Part shown: piece by piece, positions 1 to 8,318 of the stretch | Layout of the letters: each line of letters begins with the position of its first letter | Position numbering within the stretch: the first letter of the stretch is position 1 | The notes under the pieces: model-generated | Database searches by the model: none | Seen by the model: the letters and a program-made list of their open reading frames with translations, nothing else | What the model was told of the DNA's origin: nothing | DNA from: Mucilaginibacter pallidiroseus | Lineage (GTDB): Bacteria > Bacteroidota > Bacteroidia > Sphingobacteriales > Sphingobacteriaceae | Direction: 5' to 3' | Length of the DNA: 64,000 nucleotides | Assembly: GCF_007846085.1 (NCBI RefSeq) | Contig: NZ_VOEJ01000001.1 | Span: 496,001 to 560,000 of the forward strand | Program-made: the position numbers and the translations under genes

Positions 1-234
1 GTCAAACTTCTGCTCAAGCATTTGTAAATAATGGCTGGCAAGGTTGCGCATTACGGCCATATAAAGCTCGCTCTTATCCGGAAAGTAGTAGTAAAGTAGG
101 GCTTTCGACATTGACAGGTCACCGGCAATTTCATTCATGGTGGTTTTTGAATAGCCGTAATGAAGAAATCTTTGATAGGATGCCTCTAATATCTTTTCCC
201 GTTTAATGTCTTGCTGGTCTACTGCCGTACTCAT
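1..234 (-). CDS. TetR/AcrR-family transcriptional regulator, N-terminal part (cut by window edge)
   Basis: The first 78 codons of a TetR-family repressor are visible, starting at the ATG at 234 and running off the left edge. The residues form the N-terminal DNA-binding domain: helix 1 (IKREKILEASYQRFLHYG), then the helix-turn-helix TTMNEIAGDLSMSKALLYYYF and the usual PDKSELYMAV continuation. Such proteins usually repress a nearby operon and release DNA on binding a small ligand, but the ligand domain and target lie outside the window. A GGAG sequence about 12 nt upstream of the ATG is a possible but distant ribosome binding site. It is a different gene from the complete TetR at 7565-8191. Confidence 0.85.
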   Translation of the reverse strand, partial: MSTAVDQQDIKREKILEASYQRFLHYGYSKTTMNEIAGDLSMSKALLYYYFPDKSELYMAVMRNLASHYLQMLEQKFD

Positions 235-345
235 CTATATGATTAAACTCCTTATTGAATTATATTGTCCTGACTTTTTTAACAAATCTATCAAATTTAC
301 AGGCGCTTCTTTAAACCCAATAAAAAGATGAGTTTAATATGTTAA

Positions 346-831
346 TTACCTGTTGCTGCTTATCAGTTTTGCGCCCAGTGTTATGGCAAGTGCATCTTCG
401 CAAGCGCCCGTAACAAAGTTTGGAAGTGCTGTTTTTTTGTTGAGGGTTGTTCGCAGAAAGAAACAACCAAATGTTGCTGCAGCCGCGGCTGTACCTCCTA
501 TTAATCCACCTAATAGAGCATTTTTGCTATCTGCCTTGTAAATAGTGGCGCCGGTAAAAACACCGGTTACTATGCGGCCTATCAGTCCGGGTGCTTCCGT
601 GCGGTTGGGTGCCATTGGCATTTTATCGCCTATCAGCTCGCCGGCGGCAAGCACCTTAAATACTTTTGACGTTGGGATAGTTTGTACAAACCCTACTGCA
701 GAGCCTTCGATATTTTGTGATTTATGACGGCTATAAAAGTGGCTGATAATTGCAGGCGCCAAAAATGTGCGCATGCCAGCCACCGCTCCAAGCCCGGCCG
801 CGCGTAAGAAAGATGATGTATTATTATTCAT
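346..831 (-). CDS. DUF4126-like small integral membrane protein
   Basis: A 161-residue hydrophobic protein. I chose the ATG at 831 (MNNNTSSFLRAAGLGAVAGM) because the extra in-frame N-terminus upstream is polar, Cys-rich and unlike a membrane protein. The segment RAAGLGAVAGMRTFLAPAI near the N-terminus, the following GRIVTGVFTGATIY and GGLIGGTAAAAATFGCFF helices, and the closing acidic CEDALAITLGAKL helix resemble the DUF4126 family, whose function is unknown. It probably sits in the inner membrane with three to four helices. It is divergent from the gene at 960, with about 130 bp between them, so the two may share a regulatory region. Assignment rests on motif memory only. Confidence 0.7.
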   Translation of the reverse strand: MNNNTSSFLRAAGLGAVAGMRTFLAPAIISHFYSRHKSQNIEGSAVGFVQTIPTSKVFKVLAAGELIGDKMPMAPNRTEAPGLIGRIVTGVFTGATIYKADSKNALLGGLIGGTAAAAATFGCFFLRTTLNKKTALPNFVTGACEDALAITLGAKLISSNR

Positions 832-959
832 GTTTTGATTGTTAGAAGTGCAGCGTAAAATATGCTGGTACGTTATTGTAAACCTTGTATCACAACTTTG
901 TGTTTTGCAAATTTTTAAACCATAAGGCAAATTAAACTGTTGTTGACTTAAACACTACC

Positions 960-1496
960 ATGAAAATACATCAGGATAATACATTAGGTGCATTAGGCAG
1001 CGCCATAGGAAAAGGGCTTTTGGCCGGACTAGCAGCTACGGCAGCCATGACGGTGTCGCAGATGATTGAAATGAAAATAACCAAACGCGAGCCGAGCAAT
1101 GCACCAGTTAAAATAGCAGAAGAAACTGTAGGCGCTAAACCTGCAAGCAAAGATGAAGAGCAAAAGCTATCGCAGGAGATTCACTGGTCATACGGTACCA
1201 CGTGGGGAATTGCGCGCGGACTTATAGGATTAACCGGCTTAAAGGGTATCCCTGCTACACTTGTACACTTTGGAGCGGTTTGGGGCACAGCACTTATTAT
1301 GCTCCCAAAATACAAGGTTAGCAAACCTGTGACTGAGCAAAAGCCAAATGAAATTGCCATTGATGCACTACATCATGCGATTTACGCTGTTACAAGTGGG
1401 CTTGTGTATGATGCATTAGATGCAGGTAGCAAAAACGAACGCCGGTTAAGAAGGATTGCCAAAACGCTTAAAAAGCTCACTGCTCGATTTAGTTAA
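960..1496 (+). CDS. Hypothetical membrane protein, 178 aa
   Basis: I do not recognise the family with certainty. The protein has a hydrophobic glycine/alanine segment near residues 18-35, a polar middle rich in Lys and Glu (about 40-70), then a long hydrophobic stretch from about 83 to 115 (GIARGLIGLTG, VHFGAVWGTALIML) and a basic C-terminal tail ending KNERRLRRIAKTLKKLTARF. This fits an inner-membrane protein with two to three helices and a positively charged cytoplasmic tail. It loosely resembles YagU/DUF1440-type proteins but I would not assert this. It lies divergent to the DUF4126-like gene and ends at a bidirectional terminator shared with the efflux operon. Confidence 0.6.
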   Translation: MKIHQDNTLGALGSAIGKGLLAGLAATAAMTVSQMIEMKITKREPSNAPVKIAEETVGAKPASKDEEQKLSQEIHWSYGTTWGIARGLIGLTGLKGIPATLVHFGAVWGTALIMLPKYKVSKPVTEQKPNEIAIDALHHAIYAVTSGLVYDALDAGSKNERRLRRIAKTLKKLTARFS

Positions 1497-1514
1497 ATTT
1501 AATTACTAAAAACG

Positions 1515-1543
1515 AAGGGCCGCAATTGAAAACTGCGGCCCTT
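1515..1543. terminator. Bidirectional intrinsic terminator
   Basis: AAGGGCCGCA (1515-1524) pairs perfectly with TGCGGCCCTT (1534-1543) around a 9-nt loop. It lies between the convergent gene at 960-1496 and the efflux-pump gene ending at 1566, and T-rich sequence follows on the + side. Confidence 0.75.
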
Positions 1544-1565
1544 ACTTATTGATTGTTTTGGGAAA

Positions 1566-4500
1566 TTATGCTTCTGTCACTTCAAGTTTTGGTTTTTCTG
1601 TATGATTTTCCTTTTTTCCAAAAAAGTAATTTTTGAGGTTTACACGGATGATGTACATACAAGGCACCAATATCAAGGTAATGATGGTTGCAAAGCCAAG
1701 GCCGAAAATCATTGTCCATGCCAATGGCCCCCAAAAGGCAACGTTATCGCCACCAAAGTGAATATGCGGTTCGAAGTGTGTAAATAAACCCACAAAATCG
1801 ATATTAAAGCCAACCGCCAGCGGTATCAAGCCCAATATAGCTGCTGTAGCAGTTAATAATACCGGTGTCATACGCGTATGCCCAGCCTCAACAACGGCAT
1901 CGTGCAGGTTGTTGCCCTGCTCAATCAAAATATCGGTAAACTCCACCAGCAATATACCGTTACGTACCACCACACCCGCAAGGGCTATGATACCTACGCC
2001 AGTCATAACGATGGCCATTGTCATACCGAAAATGCTCACACCAAGCAATACGCCGATAATGCTGAAAAAAATCTCGCTGATAATGATCAGGGTTTTACCA
2101 ACCGAATTGAATTGGATCATCAGGATGATCAATATCAAACCGAATGAAGTTGCCAATGCGCCACCCAGAAAGGTAACTGCCTCCAACTGATCTTCCTGAC
2201 CACCACCCTGGCGGATGATAATGTCGTCAGACTTTTTAAAGTTATTGATGGCCCTTAAAATACTTGCGTTCACCTCATTGGCATTATAAGGCTTTATTAC
2301 GTTTGATCCTAAGGTTAATACCCTGCGCTGCTGCTTACGTTTAATGTTGCTGTAAGTATCAGTATATCTCACATCGGTAAATGCAGATAATGGCACCTGG
2401 CGTATAGCTCCGCCTGTTGCAAGGTCACGATAGGTGATCTTAAGATTTCGCAACTCATCAATATTACCTCGCTGCGCTTCATTGGCACGCACCATAATTT
2501 TGTAGTCGTCTTCTTTTGTATTCCTGAAATCTGCTGCTTTAGCACCAAATATAGCGGTAGCTAAATTCTGCGTAATTTGCCCAGTTGAAATACCTTCACG
2601 ATTTGCACGTTCACGGTCAATGTCAAATACGATTTCCGGTTTGTCATTCTGCACATCGGCCACCAAATTCTCAATACCAGCTATGTTTTGCTTTTCGATG
2701 TAAGTTTTTAACCTGTTACCGGTTTTCACCAACGAGTCGAGGTTATCGCCTATTAATTCGATACTGATATCCTTTTGTACAGGCGGGCCGCTGTTTTCTT
2801 GCGCTACCGATATTTTAGTGCCTGGAATACCCTGCACCGAACTACGGATGCGCTTTAAAATTTCCTTGGTGTCTTTACCGTTACGCTTACCAAATTCAAC
2901 AAAAGCTACAGTAATTTTACCTTTGTTTTGGTAATCGCCCTGGTCCTCATCAGTTGGGTCGGTTACGCCTTTAGTAACGTTTGATATAATAGATGATACA
3001 ATATCATTATCGCCTTCAACAACTTTGGCTACGCGTTTCTCTATTGTTTTAGTAACCTGGTCCGTTGTGGCCTGGTCAGTTCCAATAGGCATGGTAATAT
3101 AAACGTACGCAAAGTTAGGGTCGCCTGCCGGGAAAAACTCCGGCGTTTTACCCACTGCACCAAAGAGGAATATAGCTGCAACGAATAATACAATTGTACT
3201 TACCAACATAGTAACAGGGCGCCTAACTGCGCGCTCCAGCCACTTGGCATACCAGTTTTGAAACTTAGGCCATGTATTTTTCTGGAACCTGTCTATCACC
3301 TTTAACAAGACGAAATGATTCAACAGATACAGTATGATAATCAGCACCATAAAGTTGCCTATACCAACATTAATAAAGTAACCAATTACCGTAGCAATAG
3401 ATAGATATATAAGGGCCCTTTTAGTCGGCTTGTCAAACTTAGGGTTATCGTGTTCGCCATCGTGGTGCGGTTTCATAAAGTCTACCGCAAACACAGGGTT
3501 CATTATATAAGCTACAACCAATGAAGCAAGTAAGGTAATGATCAGGGTAATTGGCAGGAAGAACATAAAGTGTCCTATCAAACTGTTCCAGAACGCCAGT
3601 GGAACAAACGGTGCAAGCGTTGTCATCGTACCTGAAAACACCGGAAGAAACACCTCGCCCGCAGCCATTTTTGCAGCCTCTTTAATAGGCACCTTGCCGT
3701 TCGCGAAAATACGATGCGTATTCTCGATTACTACAATGGCATCGTCTACCACAATACCCAGCGCCAGCAGGAACGAGAACAATACGATCATGTTGAGCGT
3801 AAAGCCAATGGCCGGCATAATGAGGAACGCGATAAAGCATGATAGCGGTACTGATAACGCCACAAATATGGCGTTGGTAGTACCCATGAAGAACATAAGG
3901 ATAACCGTTACCAGCAAAAAGCCTATGATGATTGTATTGATAAGGTCGTTAAGCGTGGTACGCGTCTTATCAGACTGATCGCCGGTTACCGTGATGTTTA
4001 AGCCTTTAGGGAAAACGGTTTTCTGCTTAACTTTTATCAACTCGTTTATCTTGTCCGAAGCCTCGATCAGGTTTTCGCCAGCCCGTTTACTTACATTTAG
4101 GGTAATTACATTTTTAAACACTTTGCTGTCAGGCGTTTTTAAACGCGCATAGCTCTCCTGCTCCAAAAACGCATCTTTAATTTCGGCAATATCACGCAGG
4201 TAAACCGCTTGCCCCTTAGGGTTGCGGATAACCATTGCAGCTACTTCATCGGCGTTTTTAAAATCTTTTTTAATATCAATACTTCTGCGGACACCGTCGG
4301 TTTTAATAGTACCTGCTGATGATAAGATATTCTCGTTACCAATAGCGCCTGTAATATCAGTAAATGAAATTTGGGCAGCTGTCATTTTATTCAGATCAAC
4401 GTTAACCTGAATTTCCGGTGTCAGCGCACCAACTTCTTCAACTTTCGATATCTCTTTATAGCCTTCAATCTCATCCTTCAACAAGTCGGCATACTCCTTA

Positions 4501-4985
4501 AGCTTTTTAAGGTCGTAATCACCGGAGATGTTGATGTAAAGAATAGGTAAGTCGGCCACATTAATATCAGAGATAACCGATTCTTTAAGGTTAACATCGC
4601 CCTGGGGCAAATCCTGGTCGGCTTTATCGACCGCGTCTTTTACGTCTATCTTTGCATCCTTTATTTTAATATTTGCCTGAAACTCGCAAGTAATAATAGA
4701 TACGTTTTGTACCGAGTTTGAAGTTACCTTTTTTAATCCTTTCAAGGATTTAAGCTGCTTCTCCAGCTGCCTTGTTACCAGGTTTTCAACGTTTTGTGCC
4801 GACTGTCCTGCCCATGCCGTTGTAATAAACACCTTAGATTGTGCAATGTCAGGGAAGTTCTCTTTTGGCAGGTTATTGTAGCTGATAAGCCCCAAAACCG
4901 TGATAAAGAAGATGAGGACGTATATAGCAGTCTTGTTATCAATGGCCCAACTTGATGGGCCAAATTCTTTTTTAATATCTTTCAT
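1566..4985 (-). CDS. RND-family efflux pump, inner-membrane transporter (AcrB/HAE1 type)
   Basis: An 1139-residue proton-driven RND transporter that would export hydrophobic compounds or drugs across the envelope with the adaptor and TolC proteins encoded just upstream in the operon. TM1 lies at about 18-36, a large periplasmic porter domain follows to about 345, then TM2-6. The paired aspartates of TM4 needed for proton relay are present at 414-415 (ALGIVVDDAIVVIENTH). A second periplasmic half follows TM7 (near 605) and ends with TM8-12. Length is near the AcrB norm of about 1050, with extra sequence between TM6 and TM7 (HHDGEHDNPKFDKPTKRA) that includes additional hydrophobic segments. It is the last gene of tetR-tolC-mfp-rnd, 20 bp after the adaptor gene. 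Substrate cannot be inferred. Confidence 0.95.
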   Translation of the reverse strand: MKDIKKEFGPSSWAIDNKTAIYVLIFFITVLGLISYNNLPKENFPDIAQSKVFITTAWAGQSAQNVENLVTRQLEKQLKSLKGLKKVTSNSVQNVSIITCEFQANIKIKDAKIDVKDAVDKADQDLPQGDVNLKESVISDINVADLPILYINISGDYDLKKLKEYADLLKDEIEGYKEISKVEEVGALTPEIQVNVDLNKMTAAQISFTDITGAIGNENILSSAGTIKTDGVRRSIDIKKDFKNADEVAAMVIRNPKGQAVYLRDIAEIKDAFLEQESYARLKTPDSKVFKNVITLNVSKRAGENLIEASDKINELIKVKQKTVFPKGLNITVTGDQSDKTRTTLNDLINTIIIGFLLVTVILMFFMGTTNAIFVALSVPLSCFIAFLIMPAIGFTLNMIVLFSFLLALGIVVDDAIVVIENTHRIFANGKVPIKEAAKMAAGEVFLPVFSGTMTTLAPFVPLAFWNSLIGHFMFFLPITLIITLLASLVVAYIMNPVFAVDFMKPHHDGEHDNPKFDKPTKRALIYLSIATVIGYFINVGIGNFMVLIIILYLLNHFVLLKVIDRFQKNTWPKFQNWYAKWLERAVRRPVTMLVSTIVLFVAAIFLFGAVGKTPEFFPAGDPNFAYVYITMPIGTDQATTDQVTKTIEKRVAKVVEGDNDIVSSIISNVTKGVTDPTDEDQGDYQNKGKITVAFVEFGKRNGKDTKEILKRIRSSVQGIPGTKISVAQENSGPPVQKDISIELIGDNLDSLVKTGNRLKTYIEKQNIAGIENLVADVQNDKPEIVFDIDRERANREGISTGQITQNLATAIFGAKAADFRNTKEDDYKIMVRANEAQRGNIDELRNLKITYRDLATGGAIRQVPLSAFTDVRYTDTYSNIKRKQQRRVLTLGSNVIKPYNANEVNASILRAINNFKKSDDIIIRQGGGQEDQLEAVTFLGGALATSFGLILIILMIQFNSVGKTLIIISEIFFSIIGVLLGVSIFGMTMAIVMTGVGIIALAGVVVRNGILLVEFTDILIEQGNNLHDAVVEAGHTRMTPVLLTATAAILGLIPLAVGFNIDFVGLFTHFEPHIHFGGDNVAFWGPLAWTMIFGLGFATIITLILVPCMYIIRVNLKNYFFGKKENHTEKPKLEVTEA

Positions 4986-5005
4986 ATCTGTAGCAGATAA
5001 TTATG

Positions 5006-6109
5006 TTACTGTATTGCAGTTTTGGCTGCCTTGATTTTGTCGCCATCCTCTATATCAGCTGCACCTTCGGTTACAATCTGGTCGCCGGCTTTAAGGCCCG
5101 ATACTATCTCCGTTTGGCCGCCGTATGTAACGCCCGCTTTGATGGCTGTGCGTTTTGCAGTACCGTTAGCGTTCACGTAAACATAGTCGCCATCTTCAGA
5201 TCGTTGTAAGGCCTTAACAGGTATGATAATGGCATTCTGTTTTGAGTAATCGGCTATTTTGATGATGGCCGTCATGTTTGGGCGCAATGTCTTACGCTCA
5301 GGCAGTCGTACTTCAACTGCAAAGCTCCGTGACGTTGGGTCGATGGCTTTGGCTGCAAAGGTCACTTTGGTAGTTAATGAATCGTTTGCATCGGGCACCA
5401 ATATCTTAACCATGTTGCCGGTACCAACACTGCTTGCATACGACTCAGGGACGTCAGCCTTAACTTTCAAGTAATCAGCGTTTACCACACGGATACCTGT
5501 TTGTCCTGGCTGTGCCACCTGGCCCAATTTCAAATCCATCTGATCTACAGTGCCGCTTATTGGCGATACAATACGATACATGGCCGCCTGCTCGCGTAAA
5601 CCTGCTAACGACTTTTTACCAGCCTGTAAATTAGTTTGCGCCTGCAGGAATTGTACTTCCGTGCCTATTTTTTGGTCCCATAGGGCTTTTTGTCTGTTAT
5701 AAAGCTGTTGTTGCAGATCAATCTGGGCCTGTGCTTGCGCAATATTTTGTTTTAGCACACTATTATCAAGCTGTGCCATAACCTGGCCCCTTGATACATG
5801 CTGACCTGCTTTTACATAAATAGCCGTGATGGTACCCGGCGATTGTGGATAAGCCGTGACGTTATCCTGGGCATCAATTTTACCTTGTATCTGCACATAA
5901 TTGGTAAACGCCCCGCTTTTAACATCGGTTACGCCAACTTCTACTGCCTTTGCAGAATCGGTGCTACCAACGTCGGCCTGTAGCTTTGATATTTTCGCGT
6001 TTATTTCAGCCTGCTGTTTTTGCAGGTCGGCCAGTTCGGCCTTTTTATCCTTGGGTTTTGAACAAGCTGCAAGTAATATTAATGCAGGTATGTAAAATAT
6101 TTTTTTCAT
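5006..6109 (-). CDS. RND efflux periplasmic adaptor (membrane fusion protein, HlyD/AcrA family)
   Basis: A 367-residue lipoprotein adaptor that links the RND transporter to the outer-membrane channel. The signal peptide ends in a lipobox LLAAC with the lipidated cysteine at residue 16. A charged coiled-coil (about 22-50) precedes the barrel-sandwich half-motif (GTITAIYVKAGQHVSRGQVMA), a helical hairpin rich in Gln (NIAQAQAQIDLQQQLYNRQ), the returning lipoyl half (IVSPISGTVDQMDLKLGQVA) and C-terminal beta-barrel and membrane-proximal domains. Its stop is 20 bp before the transporter start and its start lies 26 bp after the tolC stop, so it is co-transcribed with both. Confidence 0.94.
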   Translation of the reverse strand: MKKIFYIPALILLAACSKPKDKKAELADLQKQQAEINAKISKLQADVGSTDSAKAVEVGVTDVKSGAFTNYVQIQGKIDAQDNVTAYPQSPGTITAIYVKAGQHVSRGQVMAQLDNSVLKQNIAQAQAQIDLQQQLYNRQKALWDQKIGTEVQFLQAQTNLQAGKKSLAGLREQAAMYRIVSPISGTVDQMDLKLGQVAQPGQTGIRVVNADYLKVKADVPESYASSVGTGNMVKILVPDANDSLTTKVTFAAKAIDPTSRSFAVEVRLPERKTLRPNMTAIIKIADYSKQNAIIIPVKALQRSEDGDYVYVNANGTAKRTAIKAGVTYGGQTEIVSGLKAGDQIVTEGAADIEDGDKIKAAKTAIQ

Positions 6110-6135
6110 GTTGTATGTATATCGGTTTAGTGTGT

Positions 6136-7479
6136 TTAATATTGGATTCGTCCGTATGCTTTATCAAGGTCAACCTTACTAACCAGGGCGTCATATAAAC
6201 CCTGTATGTATTTATTGTCTGCATCTTCCAGTCCGGTTTGTGCTTGCGTAACCTCTATGCTCGAGCCTACCCCCTGCTGATATTTTATTTTTGCTACACG
6301 CAATACCTCCCGGGCGAGTTCCTGGCTGCGGCGCTGATTGTTGAGTGTTTGCAAACCATTGAGGTAGCTTACATTGGCTTGGGCAGCTTCGAGGCCGAGG
6401 CTGTTTTTCAGGTTTTGAAGATCATTTTCTGATTTTAACACTGTGATTTTTGATTGCCTAACCTGGTTTTTACGCTGAAAGCCATTAAAGATGGGCACGT
6501 TCATGCTTAAGCCCACATAAGCAGATGGAAAATTGTTGCGGTATAAGTCACCCAAACTATTGTTTTGATATGAAGCAGCATAAGATGCATTTGCGCTTAA
6601 AGTTGGCAGGTAAGCCGCCTTTTTATTTTTAAGATCAAGCTGGTTTAATTTAATCTGCGTTTCCTGCAAATTATACTCGATGCGTTTGTGGTAGAAAGAA
6701 GTATCAACCGCCATGTCAGCTGTGTTTTGCTGTAAATCAATGTTGGTCAACTTATCGGCCAGTGTCAGGTTGTTCTCTATAGGCATACCCATCTGGAATT
6801 TTAACAGCTGGTAGTTTAATGCCAACAGGCGCAAAGTATTTTCGCGGGTGGTAAGCAGGTTATTGTATTGTACGTCAATCCTGTCAACGTCAATCTTTTC
6901 CACAAAGCCTTGCTTGTTTTGCGCCGTAGTTTGGTCAACCTGCTGTTTTAGCTGAGCTATATTGGCATCAAGCAGTCTTAATTGCTCGTTATTTACCAAT
7001 ACCTGGTAATATGCTTTGGTAACGTTAACATTCACGTCAATCTTTGAGCGGGTGTAAGCTCTTGCAGAAAGTTCCTTGTAAGTCTTCGAAGCCTGCAATC
7101 CAACAAAATAGCTACCGTCAAATAATTTTTGTGTTGCGGTAACAGCAAGATTTGAATTATACTTAACACCGAACTTTACAGGGATAAATGTACCTGCCGG
7201 TGCCCCAAAAAATTCTCCGGGTAGTAATGTAGTTGGGATTTTAAGATAATCGGTAAAGCTTGCCGTACCGTTTATTTGCGGTAGGCCAATCCCGGTGGTT
7301 TCCTTTACACGGTACTCGGCGCTCTTGATATCAAGGTTTGCGTTGAGCACCGATGCTTGATGGCTATAAGCATAATTCACAGCATCAGCCACTGTAAAGT
7401 TGTACGTTTGCGCCCCCCCTTGAGCCCTACTGCCGAAGCTGTAGGCAATGCAGGCGAGCAATAGCAGTGATCGTTTCAT
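6136..7479 (-). CDS. TolC-family outer-membrane efflux protein
   Basis: A 447-residue outer-membrane channel subunit of the efflux pump. The ATG at 7479 gives a proper signal peptide (MKRSLLLLACIAYSFGSRAQ); the longer in-frame extension upstream would overlap the tetR gene on the same strand and has no signal-like features, so I exclude it. The mature protein shows the TolC pattern of two repeats, each with long amphipathic helices rich in Gln, Asn and Ala and strand segments such as YNSNLAVTATQKLFDGSYF and AYVGLSMNVPIFNGFQRK. It sits between tetR (85 bp upstream) and the adaptor gene. Confidence 0.93.
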   Translation of the reverse strand: MKRSLLLLACIAYSFGSRAQGGAQTYNFTVADAVNYAYSHQASVLNANLDIKSAEYRVKETTGIGLPQINGTASFTDYLKIPTTLLPGEFFGAPAGTFIPVKFGVKYNSNLAVTATQKLFDGSYFVGLQASKTYKELSARAYTRSKIDVNVNVTKAYYQVLVNNEQLRLLDANIAQLKQQVDQTTAQNKQGFVEKIDVDRIDVQYNNLLTTRENTLRLLALNYQLLKFQMGMPIENNLTLADKLTNIDLQQNTADMAVDTSFYHKRIEYNLQETQIKLNQLDLKNKKAAYLPTLSANASYAASYQNNSLGDLYRNNFPSAYVGLSMNVPIFNGFQRKNQVRQSKITVLKSENDLQNLKNSLGLEAAQANVSYLNGLQTLNNQRRSQELAREVLRVAKIKYQQGVGSSIEVTQAQTGLEDADNKYIQGLYDALVSKVDLDKAYGRIQY

Positions 7480-7564
7480 TAGTGTTTGAGATATATGTTG
7501 TTCTGTTTTGTGTTGCAAAGCAAGCAGGGATTTCGACAGCGGTATGTCAGCAGTAAAAAAATAC

Positions 7565-8191
7565 TTAAGTGATTTGTACATGATGCTCCTCTTTATATTT
7601 ATCAAGCAACTCATGACCCTTGATAGTGCATATGCCATAGTTGAAGTGTTCCAGCATTTGATACTGAACCGCCCAGGGATTAAATTGAGATACCGGGAAA
7701 ATTGCCGTATTGAAGCCCATCTCAACTTGATTAACGCGCATTTTTGCCAATATCCTCACATCAATATCCGGCCTTATAACGCCCTCATTAATCCCCTTTG
7801 ATAGTAATTCTTCCAGAGTCTTCACCAATACATCAGCTTTAAAACGTTGAAAATCTGCCCATGCTTGAGGATGATATTTTTGAAGATCATGTATTACAAT
7901 CGGGTTAATGCGGCTAAAGATCTCTTCCGAGCCTTTCATCATGTTAATCATCTCTTCAATAACATTTGCAGCGCTATTGATCATCATGCAAAGCTGGTTA
8001 TGATCATCCTGCAATTTGGTTTTGACCAAAGCCTTCACCAACTCGTTTTTATCGCTGAAAAACTGATAAATTGTTTTTTTGGACATGCCGAGGTGCTTAG
8101 CAATGTCATCCATGGTAACGCTTTTAATGCCTTGCTGCATAAAAAGCTCCTCACTACCCAGTATAATTCGTTCTATTTGACCGTTTGACAT
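7565..8191 (-). CDS. TetR/AcrR-family regulator of the efflux operon
   Basis: A 208-residue TetR-type repressor, first gene of the operon tetR-tolC-mfp-rnd and so likely to control itself and the pump. The N-terminal helix-turn-helix is clear at about 22-48 (GIKSVTMDDIAKHLGMSKK followed by TIYQFFSDKNELVKAL). The remainder is the helical ligand-binding and dimerisation domain, ending in a His-rich tail. The ATG at 8191 is exactly 7 nt downstream of a TAnnTTTG -7 box, which suggests a leaderless message, and an imperfect palindrome lies just upstream of the box. The natural ligand is unknown; pump substrates are the usual inducers in such arrangements. Confidence 0.92.
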   Translation of the reverse strand: MSNGQIERIILGSEELFMQQGIKSVTMDDIAKHLGMSKKTIYQFFSDKNELVKALVKTKLQDDHNQLCMMINSAANVIEEMINMMKGSEEIFSRINPIVIHDLQKYHPQAWADFQRFKADVLVKTLEELLSKGINEGVIRPDIDVRILAKMRVNQVEMGFNTAIFPVSQFNPWAVQYQMLEHFNYGICTIKGHELLDKYKEEHHVQIT

Positions 8192-8198
8192 TATAGGT

Positions 8199-8206
8199 CA
8201 AAACTA
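8199..8206 (-). promoter_or_regulatory. -7 promoter box of the tetR-efflux operon (leaderless geometry)
   Basis: Read on the minus strand this is TAGTTTTG, an exact match to the Bacteroidota -7 consensus TAnnTTTG. Only 7 nt separate its last G from the A of the tetR ATG at 8191, so transcription would start at or within 1-3 nt of the start codon. Confidence 0.7.
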
Positions 8207-8207
8207 A

Positions 8208-8235
8208 GGAAACATTTTTGGATTTTATCGTTTCC
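8208..8235. promoter_or_regulatory. Candidate TetR operator: GGAAAC-N16-GTTTCC
   Basis: The inverted repeat GGAAAC (8208-8213) and GTTTCC (8230-8235) lies immediately upstream of the tetR -7 box, where a -33 element would be. Position fits an autoregulatory TetR operator, but the inner bases are not symmetric, so the call is weak. Confidence 0.3.
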
Positions 8236-8289
8236 GTTGAAAATTTATTTCAGATTTTTTCGACAACAAGTCGTAAGTTTTCAAATGAT

Positions 8290-8297
8290 TATCTTTG
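8290..8297 (+). promoter_or_regulatory. -7 promoter box of purB
   Basis: TATCTTTG matches TAnnTTTG exactly and lies 21 nt before the purB ATG at 8319. The expected transcription start (about 8303-8305) is downstream of the alternative in-frame start at 8295, so it decides for the later ATG. Confidence 0.7.
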
Positions 8298-8318
8298 TCA
8301 AAAAAATCTTTATCTCCG

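Noticed and set aside
1602..4410. Several plus-strand open frames inside the RND transporter gene
   Set aside because: They are shadows of the minus-strand gene: no promoter, low-complexity Cys/His/Asn-rich products, and no recognisable domain.
7480..7725. 82-codon N-terminal extension of the tolC frame
   Set aside because: It overlaps the tetR coding region on the same strand and lacks signal-peptide character; the ATG at 7479 opens a proper signal peptide.
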